From: VRUE01 sp963703235
Lineage (GTDB): Bacteria > Actinomycetota > Thermoleophilia > Solirubrobacterales > 70-9
Direction: 5' to 3'
Length of the DNA: 64,000 bases
Assembly (NCBI GenBank): GCA_963703235.1
Contig: OY969802.1
Coordinates: forward strand, 1,426,001 to 1,490,000
Shown here piece by piece: positions 55,106 through 64,000 of the stretch (positions within the stretch are counted from its first letter, which is position 1; each line of letters opens with the position of its first letter). The notes beneath the pieces were generated by a model. The model made no database searches and was not told the DNA's origin. It saw only the letters and a program-made list of their open reading frames with translations. The translations under genes and the position numbers were made by a program.

Positions 55106-57402
55106 CGGCTCGGGACCCGTTGTACCCGGAACCGCCAGCTGGCGAAGGAACCGACGTTGCCGGCGCTGTCGCGCGCCCTGACCCGCACCGCGTGTTGGCC
55201 GATCGCGAAGCGACGCACGATCCTCGTCCCGCAGGCGCGCAGCGGCGCCGCGTCGATGCGGCAGAAGAAGTCGACGCCGGACTCGTCGGCGCCGAGCCGG
55301 AAGACCGCTTTGACGCTGCGGCCCTCGGTGCGGACGATCGCGGGTGGGTGCTTGCGGAAGAAGGCCCTGGGGCGCCGGCGATCGTCTGCCTGCGGCAATT
55401 CGGGGAACGGATTGGGAGTGGTCGCGTCCGGCGCCGGGATCGACGGCGGCACCGTACCGCCGGGGTCTATGACTTCCCATTCGATGCTGCCCGGGCAATC
55501 TTCGGCGACGTCGCCACCGGTGGCCAGGGCGATCGCCTGGCAGGCGTCGGCGATTCCCTGGGTCGCCACTCGCCTGGTGCTGCTCGGGGTCGGAATCGGC
55601 GAGGTCCCGTCGAGAACCGCCTCGATCGCCTCCTCCACGCTCAGACTGGGAGCGGCCGCGCGAACCAGCGCCACCACGCCGGCGACGTGCGGCGCCGCCA
55701 TCGAGGTGCCGTTGAAACGAACGTAGTTGCCGGCTTCGGCCTCGTCGTACTGAGCGACCGTGGTGATCGCGTCGACGTAGGTCTCGTCGCGGCAGATCGC
55801 CCGCACGTCGTCGACGTAGGCGCCGTCGAACTCGAACAGTTCGTCGGAGAGGACGCCGAAGACGGGGTGGACGTCGCCGCGACCGTCGAGGTCCGAGATC
55901 GAGACCTCCTCGCGCCCGAAATCGTCCGGGTAGCCGGGGGACGTGCCGGCGAAGAAGCGGAGCGCCGCGGGCGCGAGAGGGCCCTCGCCCGCGGCGCCGG
56001 CGGCGAATGCGTCGAAAAAGGCGCCGTTCGGGGCTTCCGGCTCAATCTCGTACATCGTCTCGAAATGGAGGCGGCAGCCGCGCTCGCCACTGAGGTCGGT
56101 GGGGGCGACGGTGAAGAGTTCCGAGACGGCCAGGTCTTCGGAGCCTTCCGGACCCTGTCCGTAGTCCCCCGCCTCGCTGTCGGTGGCCGATTGCGCCCCC
56201 GCGGCCGCGAGGGAGCTTAGGCCCCACTCGATCCCGCCGTCGAAGGCGTCCGTGTCCCAGACGCTGCCGAACCCGGACTCGAAGCCCTCGCTGAACACGG
56301 GTGGGCCGTAGTCGGTCTTGGCGCTGAGGATGCCGCCGCCGGGGACATCGCCGCCGCCCGGCGCCGCCAGGTCCACCGATTCGGCACCGAAGTTCGAGAA
56401 GCTCGCCAGGCCGCCGCTCCGGTTGAGGGCGGCGACGCAGATCAGATTGGCCTGAGGCAGCGCGCACGGCGTGTGCGGCTCCTCGTCGTTGTCGACGCCT
56501 TCGTTGCCCGCCGCCGCCACGACCACGGCTTCTTTGCTCGCGGCGAGCTCGATCGCGTCTTCGGTCGCTTCGTCGCCGCCGGCCGGTCCACCGAGGCTGA
56601 GGTTGATCACGTCGGCCCCGTGTTCGGCCGCATAGGCGATGCCGGCGGCGATCTCGGCGGTGAAGCCGCTGCCGTCGCCGTCGAGGACGCGGACCGCCAT
56701 GATCTCCGCTTCCGGCGCGACGCCGGCGACGCCCTCTTCGTTATTGGCGATCGCCGCGGCCGTCCCCGCCACATGGGTGCCGTGGAATTCGTAGTCGTCG
56801 GGGTCGCCGTCGTCGTCGACGAAGTCGTACCCGTGGACGTCTTCGTCGATCGGGTCGGGCGCAGGGTTTTCCCAGAGGTTGGCTGCGATGTCCGGATGGG
56901 TGAGGTCGACGCCGGTATCGACCACGGCTATCACCTGGCCGCTGCCCATCGTGGCCTCCCAGGCCTCGAGGGCGCCGACGCCCGGGTCCGGTTCGACCGG
57001 ATCGGAGAGGCCCCAGAGCTGATCGAAGAAGGTGTCGTTCACAGCAAGCGCTTCGTAGCGGTAGTTCGGCTGCGCGTAGGCGACGCCCGGCTGGCGCTCG
57101 AGGCGGCGCACCGCGGCGGCGACCGAGCCGTCGACCTCGACGACCTCGGCCCGGCGCAGTCCCAGCGAGCTGTCGTAGCCCACCCGAGCGGCACGGCGCG
57201 CGCGCCGTCGCTCGCCGCCGCTCGTACCCGGCTCGAACCGCACGATCGCCTCGCCGGGCGCAAACGGCCCCTGGAGCCTCGCCGCTGCGGGCAGGGCCGG
57301 GCCGCCCGCCCCGAGAGCCGAGCCAGCGTGCATGCAGACGAGCGCCAGAACGAGGACCAGCAACCGTCCCGCCCCGCGCGGGAACCTCTGCTTTGACGAC
57401 AT
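55102..57402 (-). CDS. secreted subtilisin-like S8 peptidase with insert and C-terminal beta module
   Basis: 766 residues. Signal peptide GRLLVLVLALVCMHAGSALG, a fervidolysin-like propeptide (GEAIVRFEPGTSGGERRRAR to RQPGVAYAQPNYRYEAL), then the full triad: Asp in VIAVVDTGVDLTHPD, His in EFHGTHVAGTAAAI and Ser in FNGTSMAAPHVAGVVALV. An insert of about 190 residues with GFESGFGSVWDTDAFDGGIE separates the core from the Ser region. The C-terminus repeats the module seen in the neighbouring peptidase (RAFFRKHPPAIVRTEGRSVK to FFCRIDAAPLRACGTRI). TACCGT 8 nt before the ATG supports this start. Confidence 0.92.
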   Translation of the reverse strand: MSSKQRFPRGAGRLLVLVLALVCMHAGSALGAGGPALPAAARLQGPFAPGEAIVRFEPGTSGGERRRARRAARVGYDSSLGLRRAEVVEVDGSVAAAVRRLERQPGVAYAQPNYRYEALAVNDTFFDQLWGLSDPVEPDPGVGALEAWEATMGSGQVIAVVDTGVDLTHPDIAANLWENPAPDPIDEDVHGYDFVDDDGDPDDYEFHGTHVAGTAAAIANNEEGVAGVAPEAEIMAVRVLDGDGSGFTAEIAAGIAYAAEHGADVINLSLGGPAGGDEATEDAIELAASKEAVVVAAAGNEGVDNDEEPHTPCALPQANLICVAALNRSGGLASFSNFGAESVDLAAPGGGDVPGGGILSAKTDYGPPVFSEGFESGFGSVWDTDAFDGGIEWGLSSLAAAGAQSATDSEAGDYGQGPEGSEDLAVSELFTVAPTDLSGERGCRLHFETMYEIEPEAPNGAFFDAFAAGAAGEGPLAPAALRFFAGTSPGYPDDFGREEVSISDLDGRGDVHPVFGVLSDELFEFDGAYVDDVRAICRDETYVDAITTVAQYDEAEAGNYVRFNGTSMAAPHVAGVVALVRAAAPSLSVEEAIEAVLDGTSPIPTPSSTRRVATQGIADACQAIALATGGDVAEDCPGSIEWEVIDPGGTVPPSIPAPDATTPNPFPELPQADDRRRPRAFFRKHPPAIVRTEGRSVKAVFRLGADESGVDFFCRIDAAPLRACGTRIVRRFAIGQHAVRVRARDSAGNVGSFASWRFRVQRVPSR

Positions 57403-57410
57403 CACCGTTG

Positions 57411-57416
57411 ACGGTA
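57411..57416 (-). promoter_or_regulatory. candidate -10 box of the S8 peptidase operon (leaderless)
   Basis: TACCGT on the minus strand, 8 nt before the ATG at 57400-57402. Confidence 0.4.
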
Positions 57417-57589
57417 TCGGCTGAGCATGCCTTCCCCTGAACACCGGCGGCGGACGCCCCGAGCGGTTTGACCCTGCTACGGTCCCGGGCGTTAGGACCG
57501 GGTTGATCCGGTAAAAGTCGTGTCTAGCGCTCGCGTCGTTGCTTCACCGCATGTGCCGCGTTCGCAGCACATGAAGTGGAGGCAATTGC

Positions 57590-57796
57590 ATGCCAACTGG
57601 AACTGTCAAGTGGTTCAGCGACGACAAGGGCTACGGGTTCATCACGCCCGACGACGGCTCGAAGGACGTTTTCGTGCATCACAGCGCGATCCTGGGTGAG
57701 GGCTTCAAGTCCCTGACCGAGGGATCGAAGGTGAGCTACGAGTCCGAGGAAGGCCCCAAGGGCCCGGCCGCGGCGAGCGTCCAGCAGACCTCGTAA
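57590..57796 (+). CDS. cspA: cold-shock / CspA family protein
   Basis: 68 residues. MPTGTVKWFSDDKGYGFITP with RNP1 (KGYGFI) and VFVHHSAI (RNP2). It binds single-stranded nucleic acids. The ribosome-binding site is AGTGGAGGCA. A Rho-independent terminator follows 22 bases after the stop. The leader of about 190 bases (57403-57589) up to the divergent peptidase gene is free of genes and could act as a temperature-sensing 5'-UTR, as in other csp genes. Confidence 0.95.
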   Translation: MPTGTVKWFSDDKGYGFITPDDGSKDVFVHHSAILGEGFKSLTEGSKVSYESEEGPKGPAAASVQQTS

Positions 57797-57818
57797 GCAC
57801 GCACCGCTCTTTGCGTTG

Positions 57819-57851
57819 AAAGGGCCCGCCTGAGACGGCGGGCCCTTTTTT
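57819..57851 (+). terminator. Rho-independent terminator of cspA
   Basis: AAAGGGCCCGCC, loop TGAGAC, GGCGGGCCCTTT and three more T bases: a GC-rich stem followed by a T-run. Confidence 0.9.
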
Positions 57852-57933
57852 AGCCCCGGAGGGGCATGGTCAAGCAGATCAAGGACGCAGGGAGCGTGGT
57901 GTGCTCTGCACACGAGCGACCGAGGACGAAGAT

Positions 57934-59781
<1,848 letters not shown>

Positions 59782-59805
59782 CCCGCCGCTGACCCCGTCG
59801 GCGGT

Positions 59806-61182
59806 CTAGGCGTCCTGGGCTTCGATCCGTCCCGAATCGATCGCTGCGGCCAGAGCAGCATGGTCGCGTTCGTTCTGGTCGGCGTAGAGGCGGGAGAACT
59901 CGGCGATAGCGGTGTCGAAGGCGTCGCCGGAGCCCAGGTAGGCGCCGATCGCAACCGGGTCGCCGGAGCGGGCGTGGGCCCGGGCAAGGGTCCAGCCGCA
60001 CATGCGGGCGTAGATCTCCATCGTGCGCGGCGTCATCGCGTCGATGTCGCTGGACCCCTTGCCGTCCCAGAGCTGGCGCACGTAGAAGTCGCGCCGGCGC
60101 CCGTCGATGCCGGTGGTCGGGCACCAGCCGAGGAAGCTGTCGCTGGCCGCCTGCATCAGCCACTGCCCCTCGACCACTCGCTGGCCGTGGCTCTGGAAGC
60201 GGCTCTCGCCGACGTGGGGCTCCAGCACTGAGGTCTGCGCCTCCTTCGCCTGCAGGAAGAGTGGGTCGTCGTCGTCGCGCCCAGTCAGCAGCACGATCCA
60301 GACGCGGGTGCCGACGCTGCCCACTCCGACGACCTTGCGCGCCAGGTGGCGGAACCGGTACGTCTCCAGCAGACGCCTGCGATCGCCCTTCAGGGTCTCG
60401 CCGTAGCTCTCGATGACCCCGCGGATCGCCGCTTCGACGTCGAAGCTCCCCTCGCCCGGCAGCAGCTCCTCGACCGGGACGAGCAGCGGCGGCCTGCTGA
60501 CGATCCGCAGCTCGCCGTCGACTTCATGGGTGAGGCGGTCGAGCGCCCGCAAGCTGTCCTTGGCATGTGCCTTGGCGACTCCCTTCTCCGCGCGCTTTGC
60601 CAGCTCGGGCCCCTCGGCGCGAAGCAACCGCAGGACGGTCTCGGCGTCCAGGCGCGCGTACCAGACCTCGAGGTTGCGCCGCTTCGCGAATCCCCGCATC
60701 GCTTCGCGGTACTCGCGCGCCACCGTGGAGAGGACGGCGCGCCGCTCCTTGCCCTTGAACCCGTTCTCCCGCGCCGCGATCTCGAAGCTCGCCGCCAGCC
60801 GCTTCAAGTCCCACTCCCATGGCCCCGGCAACGTCTCGTCGAAGTCGTTGAGGTCGAAGACCAGCCTGCGGTCGGGCGCGGCGAAGGCGCCGAAGTTGGC
60901 GAGATGGGCGTCGCCGCATGCCTGCACCTGCAGCCCCGAAACCGGGGTGTGAGCCAAGTCGGCCGCCATCGCCGCCGCCGCGCCGCGGTAGAAAGCGAAG
61001 GGCGAGACGACCATCCGCCCGTAGCGGATCGGGACCAGCTCGGGAACTCGCGAGCGCGCCTGCTGCTCGAGGATCTCGACCGGATCGGCTCGGTCGGCAG
61101 AAGGCTCCCACTCCGCGTGGGCGGAGCGGGGAGCCTGCGAGCGCGCCGCCTTTCCGGCGGCGGCGCGCTCGGAGACGTTCAT
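59806..61182 (-). CDS. DUF2252 family protein (kinase-like)
   Basis: 458 residues. Family marks: RYGRMVVSPFAFYRGAAAAM, QACGDAHLANFGAFAAPDRR followed by LVFDLNDFDETLPGPWEWDL, and a C-terminal FYVRQLWDGKGSSDIDAMTP. The HLANFG/DFDE pattern recalls aminoglycoside-kinase-like catalytic loops. Real activity is unknown. It begins 3 bases after the acyl-CoA dehydrogenase stop. Confidence 0.88.
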   Translation of the reverse strand: MNVSERAAAGKAARSQAPRSAHAEWEPSADRADPVEILEQQARSRVPELVPIRYGRMVVSPFAFYRGAAAAMAADLAHTPVSGLQVQACGDAHLANFGAFAAPDRRLVFDLNDFDETLPGPWEWDLKRLAASFEIAARENGFKGKERRAVLSTVAREYREAMRGFAKRRNLEVWYARLDAETVLRLLRAEGPELAKRAEKGVAKAHAKDSLRALDRLTHEVDGELRIVSRPPLLVPVEELLPGEGSFDVEAAIRGVIESYGETLKGDRRRLLETYRFRHLARKVVGVGSVGTRVWIVLLTGRDDDDPLFLQAKEAQTSVLEPHVGESRFQSHGQRVVEGQWLMQAASDSFLGWCPTTGIDGRRRDFYVRQLWDGKGSSDIDAMTPRTMEIYARMCGWTLARAHARSGDPVAIGAYLGSGDAFDTAIAEFSRLYADQNERDHAALAAAIDSGRIEAQDA

Positions 61183-61185
61183 GCC

Positions 61186-62415
61186 TCAGACGGTAGCGGC
61201 GGCCTGCTCGGCCTGGCTGTCCTCGGAGGCCTTGGCCTTCGCTTCGGCCTCGGGGGTCGGCTCGTCGACGTTGCGCGGCAGCAGCACTTCTTTGGCGATC
61301 ACCAGGCGCTGGATCTGGCTGGTCCCCTCGTACAGCTGCATGATCTTCGCGTCGCGCATCAGTTTCTCGACCGGGTACTCCTTGATGAAGCCGTAGCCGC
61401 CGTAGACCTGGACCGCGTCGACGGTGATCTCCATCGCCGAGTCGGCGGCAAAGCGCTTCGCCTCGGAGGAGACGAGGGTGTTGCGCTTGCCCTGGTCGAG
61501 CAGGACGGCCGAGTTCCAGACCAGCAGCCGGCCGGCGTCGACCTTGGTCGCCATGTCGGCGATCATGAACTGGATCGCCTGGTGCATCGCGATCGGCACC
61601 CCGAACTGGACCCTTTCCTTCGAGTACTCGACCGCGTACTCGAAGGCGGCGCGGCCGATCCCGACCGCCATCGCCGAGACGCCCGGACGGGTGCGGTCGA
61701 GGGTCATCATCGCCAGCTTGAAGCCCTTGTTCTCCTCGCCCAGCATGTTCTCGGCCGGGACCTCGACGTCGTTGAAGGAGATGGTCGCGGTGTTGGACGC
61801 CCGCTGGCCCATCTTGTCCTCCTTCTTGTCGACGCTGACGCCGGGGGAATCGGCGTCGACGACGAAGGCGGTGATGCCACGGTGGCCGGCCTCGGGGTCG
61901 GTCTTGGCGTAGACCGTGAACCAGTTGGCGTAGGTGCCGTTGGTGATGAAGCACTTGGAGCCGTTGAGGACGTACTTGTCGCCCTGCTTGACGGCGCGGG
62001 TCTTCATCCCCGAGACATCGGAGCCGGCGTCGGGCTCGGTCAGGCAGAAGGAGGCCAGTTTCGGTTCCTCGCTCAGCATCCCCAGGTACTTCTTCTTGGT
62101 CTCCTCGGAGCCGCCGAGGGTGACCGGCGCCGAGGCCAGGCCGTTGGCCATCAGCGAGGTGCCGATGCCGGAGCAGCCCCAGCCCATCTCCTCCTCGATC
62201 AGGCAGCCGGAGAGGTAGTCGAGGCCCGGGCCGCCGTAGGCCTCGGGGATGTGGGTGTTCATCAACCCGACCTCCCAGGCCTTGTCGATGATGTCCTGGG
62301 GCCAAGTGCCGTCCACGTCGTGCTCCCAGGCGACCTTGCGGATCTCTTTCTCCGCGAAGTTGTGCGCCAGCTCGCGCAGATCCTTCTGCTCGTCGGTTAG
62401 AGTGAAGTCAACCAC
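61186..62415 (-). CDS. acyl-CoA dehydrogenase
   Basis: 409 residues from GTG 62413-62415 (MVDFTLTDEQKDLRELAHNF). Flavin-enzyme motifs: FCLTEPDAGSDVSGMKTRAV, RASNTATISFNDVEVPAENM, the C-terminal QVYGGYGFIKEYPVEKLMRD with KIMQLYEGTSQIQRLVIAKE including the catalytic Glu region. It oxidises acyl-CoA in beta-oxidation or branched-chain breakdown, passing electrons to ETF. AAAGGAG 7 nt upstream. A palindrome at 62451-62466 is the likely regulator site. DUF2252 follows in the same operon. Confidence 0.94.
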   Translation of the reverse strand: MVDFTLTDEQKDLRELAHNFAEKEIRKVAWEHDVDGTWPQDIIDKAWEVGLMNTHIPEAYGGPGLDYLSGCLIEEEMGWGCSGIGTSLMANGLASAPVTLGGSEETKKKYLGMLSEEPKLASFCLTEPDAGSDVSGMKTRAVKQGDKYVLNGSKCFITNGTYANWFTVYAKTDPEAGHRGITAFVVDADSPGVSVDKKEDKMGQRASNTATISFNDVEVPAENMLGEENKGFKLAMMTLDRTRPGVSAMAVGIGRAAFEYAVEYSKERVQFGVPIAMHQAIQFMIADMATKVDAGRLLVWNSAVLLDQGKRNTLVSSEAKRFAADSAMEITVDAVQVYGGYGFIKEYPVEKLMRDAKIMQLYEGTSQIQRLVIAKEVLLPRNVDEPTPEAEAKAKASEDSQAEQAAATV

Positions 62416-62450
62416 TGCTCGAAGCTCCTTTGCTCGGTGGGAGGGGCCGA

Positions 62451-62466
62451 TTGACTGGTCAGTCAA
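62451..62466. promoter_or_regulatory. operator-like palindrome upstream of acyl-CoA dehydrogenase
   Basis: TTGACTGGTCAGTCAA: arms TTGACTG and CAGTCAA around a 2-base centre, about 35 bases before the GTG. Form and place fit a TetR-type repressor of fatty-acid genes. Confidence 0.55.
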
Positions 62467-62543
62467 CCAGGGCAAGAGTACCGAATGGCGGCTCGGTCCG
62501 GGGACGGGCTTGCCGGTCTGTCCGAGAGGCGTACCCTTGGCCC

Positions 62544-63016
62544 ATGGCGGGCCTGCTCGGAATCGTCGACATCAAGAGCGGCTACGTGCTGGCGGCGATC
62601 ACGCTCTTCACGCTGCCGATTGCGGCAACCGCTTCGCCCGCTCCGGGCCGGCCTGGCGCGGGATCGGCGGCGGGCGCTTCTCGATCGAGCAGAGGCTGCC
62701 GCCGCCGCGGCTCGACCAGCCGCTGCCGCCCGTGGACCCGGCGCTGCAGGCCGCGGAGGCGCGGCAGATGCTCGAGGCCAAGTCCTACCGGCGCCAACGG
62801 CGCGGCGAGTCGCCGCTCGACGTCGAGGCCGAGGTGGAGCGGCTGCTCGACTCGCCGCTGGGCGCCTCGCCGAACCTCGACCAGCAGCTCCGCGCCGAGG
62901 TTCGGGAACTGGTCCTGGCCCGCAACGAACGGCGGATGCGCAACGGCAAGGCGCCGTTGGATGTCGAGGCCGAGGTCGAGCGGCAGCTCGGCGATTTCGT
63001 AGGATTGGGCAAGTGA
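62544..63016 (+). pseudogene. small membrane protein with repeated C-terminal motif, frameshifted
   Basis: The ATG at 62544 (MAGLLGIVDIKSGYVLAAIT then LFTLPIAA) gives one membrane helix; it leaves frame after about 28 residues. The rest, NRFARSGPAWRGIGGGRFSI through EAKSYRRQRRGESPLDVEAE and a near-repeat RNERRMRNGKAPLDVEAEVE, is in another frame ending at 63016. One base is missing near 62626 (GGCAAC where GGCCAAC is expected). TACCCT 6 nt before the ATG is a candidate -10 box. Function unknown. Confidence 0.7.
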
Positions 63017-63378
63017 TGGCGGGCGGCGGCGACAACCTCTATGACGTCGAGGATCTGCTGGTCCATCCCGGCACCTACTTCAACCCGCAGACCGAGGTGC
63101 TGATCGTCGTCGACGACTCCACCTCGCTCGACCAGGAGGTCTTCAACATGGAGGCCTACGAGGGCGCCGACTGGGTGCGAATCTCCGACGAGGTCCCGGT
63201 CGACGAGAGCCGCCGCGACGAGGCGCTGGAGCGCTTCCAGACGCACTATCACCCGGGTTCGGCCGGATCGGTCTCCGAGACCGCGCTCGAACAGGGCGAC
63301 GACGAGCTCAACGAAGGCGAGACCGGCCAGGACCCGGGCCGCGAGGACAACGGCGCCGCGCCCGAAGAGCCCGACTGA
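63016..63378 (+). CDS. acidic protein of unknown function
   Basis: 120 residues. MAGGGDNLYDVEDLLVHPGT then YFNPQTEVLIVVDDSTSLDQ and a strongly acidic C-terminal tail (EQGDDELNEGETGQDPGRED). Its ATG overlaps the upstream stop (TGATG), so the two genes are coupled. No signal peptide or membrane helix, and no family recognised. Confidence 0.7.
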   Translation: MAGGGDNLYDVEDLLVHPGTYFNPQTEVLIVVDDSTSLDQEVFNMEAYEGADWVRISDEVPVDESRRDEALERFQTHYHPGSAGSVSETALEQGDDELNEGETGQDPGREDNGAAPEEPD

Positions 63379-63391
63379 AAAGCGACGAGAC

Positions 63392-63424
63392 TCACATTGA
63401 GCCCCTGACAGGGGCTCAATGTGA
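63392..63424. terminator. bidirectional hairpin between convergent genes
   Basis: TCACATTGAGCCCCTG and its exact complement (63392-63407 and 63409-63424) between the acidic protein and the exchanger, 13 and 15 bases from their stops. It probably ends transcription from both sides, although no long T-run follows. Confidence 0.65.
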
Positions 63425-63439
63425 ACTTCGCGCCCCGAC

Positions 63440-64000
63440 TCAAGCGCTGGCGGCGACGACCACGATGTACGAGCTGTAGAGCGCGAACCAGACGATCACA
63501 GGGACCAGCCCGAAGCGCCCTCGGCGGTGCAGCATCTCGTAGGCGAGGAAGCCGCCGATCAGGCCGAGCACGACCGAGAGGGCGGCGTTGAAGCTCAGCT
63601 CCCAGCTGGTGAAGACGAGGCCGATCCCGACCGGGATCGTCGACTGGAAGACCATCGCGCCGGTGATGTTGCCGAGCGCCAGCGAGTCCTTGCCTTCGCG
63701 GACCCAGAAGAAGCTGTTGACCTTCTCCGGCAGCTCGGTCGCCAGCGGGGCGAGGATCAGTGCCAGGACGACCGCCTCGACCCCCAGCGACTCGGCGATG
63801 TGGAGCAGCTCCTCGACGAAGAGGTGGGCGCCGCCGACCATCGCGCCGAGGCCGACCAGGAGCTGAACGATGCAGAGCAGCAGCGAGGGGTTGGCGCTGA
63901 GCTCTGCGCGGCGCTCGAAGATCAGCGGGTTGAGGCTGGCGTGGTCCTGAACCTCGCCGCTGCCGAGCAGGGTGCGGCGGATGTAGATCACGTAGGCGAG
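63440..64000 (-). CDS. CaCA-type (sodium/calcium exchanger family) membrane protein, C-terminal part
   Basis: At least 187 residues, continuing past the window edge (frame open at 64000). The alpha-2 repeat of the family is visible: VGGAHLFVEELLHIAESLGV, VVLALILAPLATELPEKVNS and ALGNITGAMVFQSTIPVGIG. Membrane segments follow to the end (FGLVPVIVWFALYSSYIVVV). It would exchange cations across the membrane. The start is outside the window. Confidence 0.88.
   Translation of the reverse strand, partial: LAYVIYIRRTLLGSGEVQDHASLNPLIFERRAELSANPSLLLCIVQLLVGLGAMVGGAHLFVEELLHIAESLGVEAVVLALILAPLATELPEKVNSFFWVREGKDSLALGNITGAMVFQSTIPVGIGLVFTSWELSFNAALSVVLGLIGGFLAYEMLHRRGRFGLVPVIVWFALYSSYIVVVAASA

Overview
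The window is high-GC DNA from an actinobacterium, most likely of the class Thermoleophilia (Solirubrobacterales). This is inferred from the mix of genes: CarD next to DisA and IspD, ClpC-LysS-GreA-Dus-CoaX, a folate block beside FtsH-Hpt-TilS, secreted proteins with repeated C-terminal modules, and promoter-like boxes placed as in leaderless actinobacterial transcripts. No rRNA or tRNA gene, CRISPR array, prophage or insertion sequence was recognised.

Region 1 (1-11.7 kb, all minus strand) is housekeeping: ispD (partial), carD, disA, a broken MFS exporter, an aldo/keto reductase, clpC, lysS, greA, a dihydrouridine synthase and coaX. Region 2 (11.7-19.6 kb) has two plus-strand accessory genes (GST-like and thioesterase-like), then folK, folB, a hotdog protein, folP, ftsH, hpt and tilS. 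hpt and tilS each carry a one-base frameshift. Region 3 (19.7-28.7 kb) holds a MerR-cyclase fusion, a secreted protein of unlike base composition, the amt-PII ammonium operon, a nucleoside phosphorylase and a large secreted cell-wall enzyme. Region 4 (28.8-35.3 kb) holds a HAD phosphatase, a sirtuin, a bifunctional beta-oxidation enzyme, an NlpC/P60-like protein and type III glutamine synthetase. Region 5 (35.5-44.2 kb) has an FAD oxidase, two secreted proteins, a P450, rlmN, a DUF4234-like protein and an amine oxidase. Region 6 (44.2-52.7 kb) has small enzymes, a TetR locus with a palindromic operator, a ZIP / SRPBCC / di-metal ferritin-like / CxxC operon, RecD2, a TVP38-type membrane protein and VapBC. 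Region 7 (52.7-64 kb) has two coupled secreted S8 peptidases, CspA, TypA/BipA, a DUF2252-like protein, an acyl-CoA dehydrogenase, two small unknown proteins and part of a CaCA exchanger.

The most unusual signal is non-coding. Long inverted repeats sit within about 0-17 nt of many stop codons. They fall into families that share architecture and, in two families, internal sequence: (A) a four-way-junction element at 9171-9317 and 35354-35494; (B) a nested stem with a T-run/A-run inner helix at 19583-19688 and 28681-28793, with a probable relative at 15928-16079; (D) hairpins of about 50 bp at 13805-13855, 32889-32937 and 42102-42152. Both copies of A, both of B and the B-like copy have the same orientation relative to the upstream minus-strand gene. 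They look like a set of structured 3'-UTR or REP-type elements.

A second recurring pattern is a TAnnnT-like box 6-9 nt upstream of start codons, which fits leaderless mRNAs and helps choose several starts. Two frame lesions have a visible cause: a perfect 65-bp tandem duplication in the MFS gene, and the same GATCCG to GAATCCG insertion in both hpt and tilS.
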